From the NCBI GenBank assembly GCA_003971905.1, contig RSEE01000135.1, positions 17,501 to 81,500 of the forward strand: 64,000 nucleotides of DNA, read 5' to 3'. This stretch comes from Moniliella sp. 'wahieum' (taxonomy: Eukaryota > Basidiomycota > Moniliellomycetes > Moniliellales > Moniliellaceae). Numbering within the stretch: position 1 is the stretch's first letter; every line of letters begins with the position of its first letter. The translations under genes and the position numbers were made by a program. The notes beneath the pieces are model-generated. The model saw only the letters and a list, made by a program, of their open reading frames with translations, did no database searches and had not been told where the DNA came from. Below, piece by piece: positions 22,375 through 34,233 of the stretch.

Positions 22375-23620
22375 ATGCCCGACCTCTGCCCGCTGCCCGT
22401 CGTGGGCGCGCTGGCCACCGACAGCGCCAGCCCACCGTCCTCCACATCGCCGTCGCCCAGATCCTGCCCTCCACCGACGGCCTGGCTGGCGCCGGCGGCG
22501 TGCCGAAGCTCGCCGCGCTCACCGCGTACGCCGCCGCCGCCGGCGCAGACGTGGTGGTGGTGCCCGAGTACTTTAGCGGCGCCACCCACGACGAGTGGCG
22601 TGCTGTCCGCCACACGGGCCCTTCCGCTGCCCCGCCTGGGGGGGTACGTCTTCCACACACACATACACATCTCCTTCTCCTTCTCCTTCTCCTTCTCACG
22701 CTCACTCTGCTCTCCAGACGCCGCTGCCGGCGGACCACTGGCTCGCCGAGGTGCAGCAGCTCGCGCGCCAGCACAACATCAACATTGTCGCCGGCACCGT
22801 CGTCGAGACGCGCGCCCAGGACGACGACGACGACAAGAACGACGCTTCTCCGCTGTACAACACAGCCTACTGCGTCTCGCGCCACGGCACGCTCGCTGGG
22901 CGCTACACCAAGCGCAACCTGTGGCACCCTGAGCGTCAAACGCTTACCGCCGGCTCCGATGCCACCCACACCGATCCGCCCGTCTTTGACCTCGACACAC
23001 GTCGCGGCCACCGCTTCCGCGCTGCGATGGCTATTTGTGTACGTTCTATCCCCCCTCGTTTGCCTCGATGTTCTTGACTCACACTCTTCCCCCCCAGTGG
23101 GACATGGCCTGGCCCGAAATGTTCCGCCGCATGATCACCCCCTCGCCCGATGGCGCCGGCATGGTCGGTCCTGATGTGTACGTCCCCCCCTGACACCACC
23201 CTTGGTGCTGCTGACTCGAGTGTGTGTCGTAGGGTGTTTCTGCCGACATGCTGGTACGGGTCGGATGCGTCGCCGCTGGGCCTGCAGTGGAACCAGTACG
23301 GCGGCGAAGCGCACCTGCTCGACTCGATCGTGTTTGCGCGTGCGATCGAGACGGAGGCCGTGATGGTGCTGGCCAACATCAGTGGTCCCGCCTGGCCCGA
23401 CGACGTGACGACCAATGCGGAAGCAGCCGCGTATGTCGCCAAGGGCGGCGTTGCCGGTGTCGGACGCTCGACCATCGCCGCGCCGTTTGTGGGCGCGGTG
23501 GGCAGGGTCGACGGGCCAGGAGAAGCTCTGCTGCTCGGGTCGGTCGACTTGGCGCTCCTGCCCGACGCGCGCTCCGTCTTTCGCATCCGCCACGACTTGC
23601 ACGCCGCCGCTCCGGCATAG
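22375..23620 (+). CDS. Nitrilase-superfamily carbon-nitrogen hydrolase 1
   Basis: Start 22375; the 154-bp gap to the divergent gene on the left is a shared promoter. Three GT-AG introns at 22644-22717, 23039-23097 and 23178-23232 give consistent splicing. The Glu-Lys-Cys catalytic triad is visible: Glu in VVVPEYFSG, Lys in RYTKRNLWHPER, Cys in AAMAICWDMAWP (the second intron falls exactly between Cys and Trp). The last exon has FARAIETEAVMVLAN and ends at 23618-23620. One frame change near 22430 is needed to link MPDLCPLPVVGALATD to VLHIAVAQILP. The enzyme would hydrolyse a nitrile, amide or carbamoyl substrate in the cytosol; the substrate cannot be predicted. About 340 residues. Confidence 0.85.
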
Positions 23621-23753
23621 AGTCCTCCTGTAGTCACTAGGCATACTTCAAACGCTTTTCTGTCACAGACCGTCGCGTAGCGCGCTTATCTTATCCAAAT
23701 ATACTTCTCTTGCCCCACACGCAAGCACCCACCCCACTACCACCACCACCACC

Positions 23754-24810
23754 ATGGACCTTCCGCTCCCCACCACCGGCCACTTCGTCCCCTCCGAGTC
23801 GAAGCGCGTGGTGCACATTGCCACGGCGCAACTCGCGCCCGCGCCCAAGGGACTGCACGACCCAGCCGCGGCTGGGCTGGCGCACTTGGCGCGCGTCGCG
23901 GCGCAAGCCGCCCAGGCCGGCGCAGATATCCTCGTGGTGCCAGAGTACCACTTGTCCGGCGCGACGCCAGAGGAGTTGGTGTCGGTGCGGCAGCATGGCG
24001 GTCCACTTCCCTTGCCCGTGGGCTCGGTCCCGCGCACGCCACCGCCGACCCACTGGCTCGCGACCGTCGCTGCGATCGCCCAGGCCGAGCACCTGCACTC
24101 ATTGTGGGCTCGGTGGCCGAGGTGGGCGAGCACCCGGATCCGAATCCGGATCCGACGACGGCACAGAAAAAAAAGTTGTACAACTCGGCGTATGCGGTGG
24201 CGAGTACGGGGCAGGTGGTCGGGCGGTACACCAAGCGCCATCTGTGGCATCCCGAGCGACATGCCTTTTCGCCCGGCACGGACCAAACCCATCCCGACCC
24301 ACCGCTCTTCTCGCTGCCCATCCGCGGCGAGAGATCACCGTCGCGATGGCCATCTGCTGGGACCTGGCCTGGCCGCGCGCCTTTGCGCGCATGCTCGTCA
24401 AGCGCAATGGGCACCAACAGGTCGACGGTCCGGACGTGGTGTTTGTGCCGTCGCACTGGAACGCGACGGACGCCGGGGCGCAAGGGCTGCGGTGGGAGGC
24501 GGCGGAGCAGAAGCTGGTGCAGGCTGCGCTCGTCGCGCGCGCGGTGGAGACCGAGGCGTACATTGTGTTTGCCAACGTTGCCCACGCGGCGGTGGCGGCG
24601 GGGACGAGTGGCGAGCAGGCGGCGGCGCAGTGGGAGACGACGTGCGAAGCGCAGGGTCTGGGCCACTCGGCTGTCGCCGCGCCGTTCCAGGGCGTGCTGG
24701 CCTGCTTGCCCGACGCCGAGCCTGGCCTGCTGCTCACCACGCTCGACCTCCGCCTGCTCGACGCCGCGCGCGACGTGTACCGCATGCGCTTCGACCTGGC
24801 GCACATGTAG
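23754..24810 (+). CDS. Nitrilase-superfamily carbon-nitrogen hydrolase 2 (intronless paralogue)
   Basis: Only 133 bp downstream of the first hydrolase and clearly its paralogue. It starts at 23754 and contains IATAQLAPAPKG, Glu in ILVVPEYHLSGA, Lys in RYTKRHLWHPER, Cys in AMAICWDLAWPRAF, GPDVVFVPSHW and ARAVETEAYIVFAN, ending at 24808-24810. Unlike copy 1 it has no introns. Two one-base shifts are needed, near 24100 (after AEHLHSL) and near 24330 (before ITVAMAICW). About 350 residues. The gene pair arose by tandem duplication followed by intron loss in copy 2 or intron gain in copy 1. Confidence 0.85.
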
Positions 24811-24884
24811 TCTCTAAGTCTTCTCTCGCGAATGCTATTCATTCGTCCATGCGTATCTTTACTTCCCTACCATAGTTAGCCCTT

Positions 24885-27800
24885 TCACGCCGAAAGGCGC
24901 GCCGCGACCACCACCTCGTCCAGCGGCAGCAATCGCGCGTCGGCCCAGCCGAGCCGGTGGTGCGGCGCCGCAGCGCGCGCGAGGACCAGCGCGCCGGCCT
25001 GCACCGCCGCCGCAATCACAAGACGCATCTCCACCCCATCCAGCGCAGCGTGCAGCGCCTGCGCCACCTGCGCCAACGGTGTCGGCGGTCGGAACGTCAG
25101 CCACGCCACCACCGCCACCACGGCCGCCCGCCACACCGTCTCGTCCGTCCCGCCGGGCGCCATCCAGCTTGCGGGCTGCACCCAGTGCGCAACAGATCCA
25201 TCTGTTCTGGCCGTCTCGTCGTTCGTCTCGCCCATGGGAACGGACATGGGCACGGGAACCGGCACGTTCACAGCCCAGTCGGGTACAAAGCACGATGCGA
25301 CCAGGCGTTCTTGGTCGTAGCCCGTGGAAAACACGTTGCCGCTCGCTTCGAGCTGTTGGACCACCTCGAGCGTCGCGCCCTGCACCGCAAGGCCCAGTGG
25401 GCCCTTTTCTCGTACCCTCGCAACCTCAGCCTCAGCTCCAGCACCAGCACCAGTACCTGTCCAACCGGCATGGTCGTGCGGGACGAGCACAGTGGACGGG
25501 GCCGGGCACGCGTCGGGGCCTGCCGAGGCCCAGGTGTGCGGGGCAGGAACGGCCGCGGGGGTCAAAGGACGGTAGTGCACCGGCACCTCGACCATCTCGT
25601 CCGTCAAGAGTTTGGCCGAAAACGCAATCCCCGTCACGGTCGCCGGGAGGTGGGTTAAGTCCACGTCTAGCTCGGCGTGGCCGTGGGCCACAGCCTCGAT
25701 CAAGGCGAGTGCCTGCGCATCGGGCAAGTCGAGCCCCACTGCGCCCGGCGCGAACGAAGGCAGCTCCGACGCAGCTTGGCGCCACACGCTCAGTCCCAGT
25801 GGCGGTTCCACCATGGAAAGTGGGTCTTTGCCCAGCTTGTACCGTGGACCCGCGGGGAGAGGCGCAGCCCCCTGAACGCCAGCATCCACGTCAACATACA
25901 TTGCCATCGCCATCGCCATTACCAGCGGCGTCAATGTGGGGTTCCACAGCAGCCAGCGGACGAACAGCAGACGTGTCGCGCTGCAGCAGGCCGTCGGCCA
26001 CGAGCGCGTCCAAGGCGGCCTGGACGCGGTCGGGGGTGAAGCGGGGATTGAGCCGCACCAACTCGGAGGGCGCGACAGGCTTGGTGTGGCGCACATACAT
26101 CCGGATCGCCGAGCGGAGCAAGAGCTCCTGGTTGGTCTGCTGCTGTGCCGACAAGGACGGCTGCGGCGGCACACCACCACCGCCGGGGTCCATTCCAAGT
26201 CCTCGCGCACGCCCTTGGCCGCGGCGCGGTCGCCGGTGAAGAGCGCGGTGAAGGGCGCGTCCCACGCGGGCTGCGGGACGGGATGGAGGTGCGAATCGGC
26301 GGGCGCGTGTGCGGGCAAACGCGGAACAAGGGTTTGCCGACGCAACGCACGCTTGTCGACGTGGCGGCGGAGGAAGAGGACATGCGCGCGGAGATCAAAG
26401 ACGGGCGAGAGCGGGTCCGGGTCCGGCAGGGCGGGCGTGCCGGCGTGGGCGGGCCAGAGGGCGAGCCAGGCGTGGGTGAGGCGGGCGAGGTAGGTGCGCT
26501 GGCGGATGCTGTGCTGCACCATCGCCGCCACCTTGCGCCGGCAGGTGGGCGCCGGGTGCTTGAGGTCGGTGAAGAGCTGCGCGAGCGCGATCCACGACGA
26601 CTTGCCGCGCGCACGCCGTCGCGCGCACGCAGGATCGCCACGCAGTCCCGCAGCACCTCCTCGATCGCGCCGGTCCAGGCGTACTCCTGGTCGGTTTTCA
26701 GCAGTCCAGAACGCTTCGTGCGCGTCGTGCGTGTCGTCTTGCCCGTGCTCTTGCCCTTCGTGCCCACCACAACGCGCCCGCGCCGCCGCACCACCGACTC
26801 GGCCGTCTTCTGCACCGTCAGGCGGACCATCGCGCGCGTCTCGACCGCGCTCAGCGCCACGTCGCCCGCGGCCCACGCGGCGCGGTGCGGTCGCAGATGG
26901 TTGCGCAGAAACGCCCGTTCCTCCTCTGCCGCCGGGAAGCGCGAAAGGTACTCGTCCAGCCGCGCATCGAACCACCGGAACCGGCTCCGACGCACCTCCC
27001 ACGCCTTCATGCCCACGCGCACGCGCAGCGCACGCCGGTCTGCCGCCGCCTGCTCGGCCCACACGTGCTGCTGCAGCGGCTCCGAGTCGGACAGCGCGGC
27101 TTCGTACTCCCCGCCGTCGTCGTCCTCTTCGTCCTCCTCCTCCTCCTCGGCGTCCGACGAGGCGGACTCACGCTGGCGTCGCGCACGCTTGCGTCGCTGC
27201 GCGCGCGCACGCGCCTTGGCTGCCGCCGCGGCTTCCTCCACCTGGGCCAGGCGCGAGACGTAGTTGACCACGACCCAGACGGGCGCGGCAATCGCATCGG
27301 CCAAAGCTTGCAGCTGCGCCGGGTCCGACTCCAACTGCGACGCGCCGACCAGGTCGCGGAACTGCCGAATGCGAGCCAGCTGTCGCTCCACCATAAAGTA
27401 CCCGCGCCGCCACGAGTGCGAATGGAACCGAGGAAAGTTCTTGTTGGTCGTCCGTGGCGCACCGAGCTCCGGCGGGCACCGCCTCGGGCTTGACCGTCAG
27501 CGGGAGCAGGTTCCCGCGTGGGTCCTCCCCAGTTGGAGTCCCAGTCCCAGTCGCCGTGGGATGGAACAGGCGAGAGCGCGCGTGCGAGTGCGACGTGGAT
27601 GCGGACCCCGACCCAGCGGATCCAGACGGTGGCGCGTCGGGCGGGCGCCGGAAGGCGAGGAGAGACTGCTGCTCCATCGTGTCCCAGTAGGACCGCACTT
27701 GGTCTGCGTCGAGGAGATCGGTGGTGCCCAGCTGGGGCGGCAAGCGTTCCTTGTCCCACCCCTTGGCCCAGTCATACACGGGCACGTCGCGCGAGACCAA

Positions 27801-30800
27801 CACCCACTGGGCGGGGGGCTTGGCAGCGCCGGTGGTGGGGATGGTGTTGATGGCGGTGGGGACGGTGTTGGTGGTGTTGGTGGGACGCACGAGCCCCAGG
27901 GCGCGGAGGACGCGGGTGTGGCTGGCGAGCACCTGGCGGAGGCGGGCGGGGTTGAGGAAGGAGGCCTTGACGTGCTCGGGCAGCTGGTGGACCGGCAGGG
28001 ATCGCCAGCGGTCGCTCTCGACAAACTGCTTGGCCTGGTACGCATCCGCAAAGTAGTTGGGCGGCACAATCTGCATCAGCCGCTCGAACGGCACGTCGAG
28101 CCACACCGTGTCGAGGCAGAACGCACGACCTTCTCCGTCGCCATCGCCATGTCCATTGTCATTGCCATCACCTTCACGCTCGCGCTCGCCATCGCCCTTG
28201 GCGTACGTCCGCAGCGCATCGTACGCCGCCTTGACGCGCGCCATCGTGCCCGGGATCAAGCCCAGCGCATAGTGCACCTCCTCCGTGCCCGAGCGCACCG
28301 ACTCGGCCCATCGCGCCAGCAGCTGGTCCGGCTCAGTGATGACCTTCTCCTCGACCGCCGCGCGACGGCGCGAGTGCGTGCGGAACGACACGGAGCGCTG
28401 CACTTTGTCGATGAGCATCGGCGGTGTGTCCAGTGCCAGTGGTGGTGGACGGCCCTCCTGCGCCACCTGGGCTAGATACGCATCTTTACGCTCTGCATCC
28501 ACATCGGGAAGAAACACCACTGTCCGCTGAGTGCCCGTGAGCGTGCTGAGCTTCGTCGAGCCCACGCGCGCTTGCCGTTCCAACGACCCCAACGCCGTCC
28601 GACGCGTCTTGAGATCGGTCAGACTCAGTGCGCGGTCACTCGCCTCGGCCTGCCGCGCCGCCACAACGGCAAACGCACTAGCCAACTGCACCGTGTCGAG
28701 GATCCCACCGTGGTCCTGCAGCGCTTCCAGCAGCAACGCTTCTCGTCTCGCAGCTACCTGCCACCGCCCCGCGCGCGCCGCTTTCACTTTGGCGTTGGCA
28801 TTGGCTTTCGCCCCCTCGGCCAGCGCGGAGGAGCGCCCTGGAGACCCGGCAGCGGCCACGGGCGTGCTGGACGACGCTTGCGTCGACACGTGCACGTGCG
28901 ACTGGGACATGGCCATCGTCGCGGCGTACGCAAGCGGATCGGGATGAGCGGCAGCACCGGCCACTCCAGCGGCCGCGCTCTCCTCGGCCTGGGCGGCAAG
29001 TTGCTCACAGGTGGACGCCGACGTATCCGGCGGGACAGAGGGGGGGACTGGAACAGCAGCAGCAGTTGCAGTTGCAGTTGCAGTTGCAGTTTGCCGCGCT
29101 GCGGGCGGAGGCAGCGCCGCCCCTTCGTCGGTTTGTGCCCGCGCGCGTTTGCGTGTAGCGGCGCGGGGTGGGGAGGGGGCGTGCTCCGGCGTGGGTGGTG
29201 CCGCATCGGCATGGCCAACTTGGCCAACTGGATCAACTTGATCAACTTGGTCGGCGTTGGCGTCGGCATGGGCGTCGGTGTGGGGGGACGATCCGTCTGC
29301 GCAGGGAGAGACGGAACGGAGTCCGCATCGAGGACGCGATCGACGGAGCTCGTCTCGGCCGGCTGCGGCGTGGCCAGCGGCGGAGGGAGCGTGGACGTGG
29401 ATGGGCGAGTGGAGGTGGAAAGACGTGCGCGTGAGCGCGAGGGCCGTGCGGGACGGATGGGCTTACCATTCGCGTCGCGCGGATACTTGCGTGGCCGACC
29501 GAGGATGGGCACGCCACGCTCGTCCACCCGCACGGGTTTCTTGGTGGTGCTCGAGATGCGCAACTTGGGCTCGGAGGAGGCGTTACTGGTGGTGGTGGTG
29601 GTGGGAGGGGCACGACGGCGGGGGGGGGGTGCACCTGGCTGGGACGCAGGCCGAGGTGGTGGTGAGGGCGCAGACGCAAGCGGCGCAACGCCTCTTCCGG
29701 GCCAGCATGTGATCCCGACCGTTTCGTCCGCGTCGCATTGCCGGCCGAGACGAGGGAGAGCATGGCCTGCCGCCCGGCCGCGCCGTCGAGCACGACCTCC
29801 CCGGGGACCAACATGTCGTTGGGGGTACCCTCGGCGGCGGTGGTGGCGTTCCCCTCGGTACCCTCGGGGGCGGTGAAGTACTGGACAAAGACACGCTTTT
29901 CTTGGCGCATGGTGACGGTGAGCGCGCGCGTGTCGACCATCTGGGCGAGCAGGTCGGCGAGGGAGCGCTGGAGCGGGCGCGTGTCGGTGATGCCCATGGC
30001 GCGGAGAAGCGCGCGGGCAGACAAGCCGCCGTGATGGTGGTGGTTAGCAGCCAGACGACGGATGTGCGCTTCGAGCCCGCGTTCGCGCGCGAGCAAAGGC
30101 GTCAAGGCCAAGTGCAGCTGCGCCGCGAGCGGCGCCGAAGCCTCCTGCGACGCCGCCAAAGCGCGCTCCTCCATCTCCACCACGGCGGTGCGCCCAGCGG
30201 CGGTGATCTGCAAGCACCGGATTGGCATCGACATGGAAGTGTGCGCCGCCACCACCATCTGCACCCACCCGCACGCCACCAGCTTGTCCACCGTGCGCGT
30301 AAACATGCCCTGCAGTTCGCGGTTCACGCGGCGGTACCCCTGGGGGAAAGTGTCAGCATCATCACCACCACCACCATCACCACCACCATCAACGACAACA
30401 TACCAGTCGGTGCAGCACGCGGAACCGCTCCACCGCCCCGTTGGGCGACGCAATGCACAGCTTGAGCAGCCGGATCTGCGTCACGAGGCGGTTGAGCATC
30501 AGCCGCGATCCCTCGGCGGGAACGAGTTGCGGGTAGGCATAGAACGCCGCGTCCTCCGTAGCATCCGTAGCATCCGCATCAGCAGGAGGAACATCCCCAC
30601 CGTCACCAGCAGGAGGAACGTCCCCACCATCACCAGCAGGAGGAATGGCCATCGCCTCTGCCGTGTCGGGCAGAGCGTCGTCGGGCGCCTCGAGCTTGAT
30701 GGCGGTGCGCGCACTGCGGCGCGGGCGCTTGGCCTTGGCCCCGCGCGCGGGCGGCAAGAGTCGAACGGGTTCTGGGTCCTGGATCCAAGTGCGGATCTCA

Positions 30801-31564
30801 GCCAAGGCCTCTTCGCCTGGCGTCCCCTCGGCGTTACCTTCCTCCTCCTCTTGCGTTTGCGTTTGCTTGGCGGAGGGCAACGCGGAGGATGACGAGGCAG
30901 CAGAGAGATGTTGGGCGGGATCGGACGCGCGCGTCGGCCTCAGCACCATGGAGGGAGCGCAGCAACGCGTCGGCCCACGGCGCATACACCGCCAAGGGCG
31001 CCGGACTGCCGCCCGGACGCATGGGCACCGCGAGCTTGACGGCGAGCGATTGGTTGAGCAAGGTTTTGAGTTGAGAATGTGCCTTTTTCGCAGGGAAGCC
31101 CGCCTGGTGCGCGAGGTGGGTGAGAAAGATGCCCTGGGGACCAGCACGCGCGACGAGCTGCAGACACCGCCAGTTGTCCGCCGACAGACTCGAGGGCGGC
31201 ACGGGGCCGGCGACACCAGGCGCGCGTACACGTCGTCGGGGGCAAGCACCAGCCGGAGGTGTGTGTGTGTAGCTGCCAGCTCGGGCAGCGGCACAAACGG
31301 CGTCGCTGGCAGCAGCTCGACGGCGGGAAGCGCATCGGCATCAGAGGTGGTGGTGGTGGTGGTGGTGGTGGTGGCGGCACGCGCACCTTGGGTGGCGAGC
31401 AGACGCCAGACATGGGCGACGTACGCAGCGTCGACGAGCTGCGGCTCGTCGGGCGTGAGCGCGTGGTGGTGGGCAATGGTGGTGGTGAGCTGGGGCAGGC
31501 TCAGGCCGGGCGTGCCGCCGTGGGCGAGCGCGGCGAGGCAGGCGCCGACGAGAGCGGCGGCCAT
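24885..31564 (-). CDS. TFIIIC B-block-binding subunit (TFC3/sfc3-like), several frameshifts
   Basis: A very large minus-strand gene (about 2,200 codons) starting at 31564. The N-terminus has a helical domain followed by a winged helix (RAGPQGIFLTHLAHQAGF, near 31150), the B-block-binding type of TFIIIC subunit 1, which recognises tRNA gene B boxes for RNA polymerase III. Further winged-helix pieces lie near 30330-30050 (GYRRVNRELQGMFTRTVDKL) and 28780-28600 (LLLEALQDHGGILDTVQLA). An AT-hook-like ILGRPRKYPRD lies near 29495. A central RKRF/W-type module, RSRFRWFDARLDEYLSRF, lies near 26980, and another DNA-binding-like helix set near 26080. A 64-nt intron at 30340-30403 is well supported (GTATGT, CTGAC, CCCCAG). 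At least five one-base shifts are required, yet every segment continues the same order of domains. Acidic and Pro-rich linkers are long, as in basidiomycete homologues. The stop is at 24885. Confidence 0.75.
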
Positions 31565-31684
31565 GAGCAAGCCAGGTCGAGGAGCAGAGCGAAAAGGTGG
31601 TGGTGGTGGCGAATGTGCACATTGAATTAAAAAGTCCACCAACCACCACCACCACCAACCACCACCACCACCACCACCTGGCGG
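31565..31684. promoter_or_regulatory. Short divergent promoter with CACCAC tract
   Basis: Only 120 bp separate the start codons of the TFIIIC gene (minus) and the Zn2Cys6 gene (plus). 31637-31678 is a CCACCA repeat. No TATA box is visible. Confidence 0.5.
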
Positions 31685-34141
31685 ATGGGCTCGACGGGCA
31701 AGCCGATGGCCGCCGCGTCCAAACCGATGGGCAAGGCCAAGGCGACGGTGCTGCGTGCGTGCGACCAGTGCCATCTGCGGCGGGTGCGGTGCAGCCACGA
31801 GGAGCCGTGTGCGCACTGCGTGCGCCTCCACATGGCCTGCACCTACCGCCACGCGCGCCAGCCCAAGCTCACCACCGGCAAGCGCATCCAGCATCTGCGC
31901 CGGGGGAGCGCAGTCGTCGTCGTCATCTCCAGCACCGTCAGCACCACCGCCAGCGCCGCCCCCACCATCCGACCTGCTCGCCACCGCCATCAGCCTGCCC
32001 GACCTGGACCAGAGCCTGGCGGCCTACTTCAATGCGCAGCCGCCCAGCCTGCGCGACCACTTTTTCGACTGGGACTTTTTGCTCCAGGCCGAGCCGCCGT
32101 CGTCGTCGTCGTCGTCGTCGTCGTTGGGTCTGCTCCCCACCTCCATGTCCACCACCCTGCCCGCGACGCCACCGCCACCGCCACCGCCCCTCGGGATGCT
32201 CGGTGGCGGCGGGGAGCTGCTGGGGTTTGGCGCGCACGGCCCGCGGCTGCTGGACTCGCTCAGTGCGCCGATGGCCACCGCGCCGCGTGGCCTCCTGGAC
32301 AGCCCCTCGAGGGGTGCGGTTCGACCCGGTGCACGAGGCGGTGCCGACGGCGGCGCTGGCGTTGGCGCTGCCCGAGCTGGCGGACGCGGTGCTGCTGCCG
32401 CGGCTGGCGGTGTTCTTTGAGCGGCTGCAGCCGGCGCTGCCGGTGTTTGCACCCGAGTGGCTGTATGCGCGGGTGCGCGGGGCGAGCACCGGCGGGATGT
32501 GGGCTGGCGTCGATGCTGCTGGCGCTGTCGGCGCTGGTGTTGATCCAGCCGGTGGGGGGCGGGGACCAACACCACCACCAGCAGCAACGCATGCGCACCG
32601 CACGCCACCTGATGGAAACGTGCGTGCGGGTGCGCGCGGACGTGCTGATGGGCGCGGCGGCGTCGGTCGAGGCGTGCCTGGCGTCGTTCTACCTGTTTGC
32701 GTGTCTGTTCGGCCTGCGGCAGGACGCGGCGGCGTGCTTCCGGCTGGCGGAGGCGATCAGCCTGGGCGCGCTGCTGCGCCTGCCCGACGCGGCGGCGTAC
32801 GCGCCGCTGCCGACGGCCGAGCAGGAGCGCCGCCTGCGCCTCTACTGGCTGCTGGCCATCACCGAGCGCGCGTACGCGCTCCAGCGCGGCCACCCGCTCG
32901 GCCTCCGCGGCCACCCGCTCGCCGCCACCACCGCCCTCCGCGCCCAGCTGCCCGCCGGCGCTCGCCGACTTTCCCGCCGCCGTGCTCGCGCTCTTTGAGC
33001 ACGTCGACGAGCACTTTGTCGACTGCTGGAACGCGCGCTGCCCGGCGCACCAGCACCCGCCGCGCACATGTCCCGTGCTCACCGCCGCCACCGCTGCCAC
33101 GCTCGCCGGGCACTTCACCGAGGGGTTCGATCTGGCGGCCATCTTCGCCACCGCGGAGACCACCTCCGCCTCCGGCGCATACACCCGCACCACCGTCCAG
33201 CTCGCCGACGTCGAAGTCACACGCCAGTGGCTGCTCAACCGCCTCTGGCTCACGTGCTGGCGCCACCGCCTCGTCACCCTCGACGCGCCCCAGCCCATCC
33301 TCCGCCCCGCCCACGCCATCGACATTGCCCACACTGCCTGGCCATTGCCCAGCGCCTGCCCCTGGCCAGCATGGAGGCCCATGGCATTGGCCATGCCGAA
33401 AAGTTGTACGACATGGCCGTCACGCTCACCATGCTCTACCTCCACTTTGCCAACAGCAACGTTCGTACGCCCACTGCAGTGTCGGCGCGCATGCCCCCAA
33501 CGGGGACGCTCCACGATGGCATTCAGCCGAGTATGGCGTTGGCCTACGCGTCCCCCTCGACCCACTCCACCCTTTCCACCCACTCGACCCACTCGACGCT
33601 GTCCAGCTCCAGCTCGCTGCCGTCACTGGCGACTGGCGGGCCATCCTGCCTCTCTGCCTCGTCGTCCCCAGCGTCCACGCGGGTTATCCGTCCCATGCGC
33701 AACCCTCTTCCCTGCCCCACCACTATCGCCCCCGCCCCGCAACGTTCGCCCCGACATCCACGTCCCCCTCAGCCCCGCACTCTCTAGGCATGCGGAGTAC
33801 CGCACGACCCCCACCTTTCCTCTCTTCCATCCGGGGGTGCTACGGGGCTACCTGTTATTTTTCGTGTGTTTCGACAAGGTCATCATCCGTTTGGTCCGCG
33901 GCTCGCCCAGGCCATCCAGCAGATGGCACCGCACCTCGACCGCGCGACGTTTGCCGCGCTCCAGGCCGAGGTGGGCGTCGACTTGTGCGCCGGTGTGGGC
34001 GTGGGCGTGGAGGTGGAGGGGAGGGGACGTACCCGCCGTGACAAGTACCGGGTTTTGGTTTTGGTTTTGTTTTTGCTCTGTGCTGTGTGGATTGGATTGC
34101 ATGTGCTAGGCGTTGGAGGAGCAGTTTTCACACACAGATAG
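31685..34141 (+). CDS. Zn2Cys6 transcription factor 1 (MAL/AmyR-like), frameshifted
   Basis: Start 31685. The zinc cluster is canonical: CDQCHLRRVRCSHEEP followed by CAHCVRLHMAC (C-x2-C-x6-C-x5-C-x2-C-x6-C), near residues 26-52. A Ser/Pro-rich linker and then fungal-specific regulatory-domain pieces follow in order but in different frames: DFLLQAEPPS near 32070, LPRLAVFFERLQPALPVFAP near 32400, SLGALLRLPDAAAYAPLPTA with RRLRLYWLLAITERAYALQ near 32850, TRQWLLNRLWLTCWRH near 33230, and LAQAIQQMAPHLDRATFAAL near 33930. The ERRLRLYWLLAITERAYALQ and QWLLNRLW boxes resemble regulators of maltose/amylase genes, so carbon-source regulation is a plausible guess. The C-terminal end is uncertain (stop used: 34139-34141). 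Nuclear DNA-binding activator or repressor. Confidence 0.75.
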
Positions 34142-34233
34142 AGGAGTGGTCTAGCCAGCACTCATAACGCACTTCTCTCTTGTCCATTTCTCCATTTCTC
34201 CATTCGTCTGATTCCCCCCTGGGCATGTGGGCG

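Noticed and set aside
25079-26239. Long plus-strand frame of 386 codons within the TFIIIC 3' half
   Set aside because: Pro/Arg/Ser-rich with no motif; complement of the conserved minus-strand coding sequence.
26145-27263. Long plus-strand open frame opposite the TFIIIC gene
   Set aside because: The composition is Arg/Gly/Ala-rich antisense shadow; the minus frame carries the recognisable domains.
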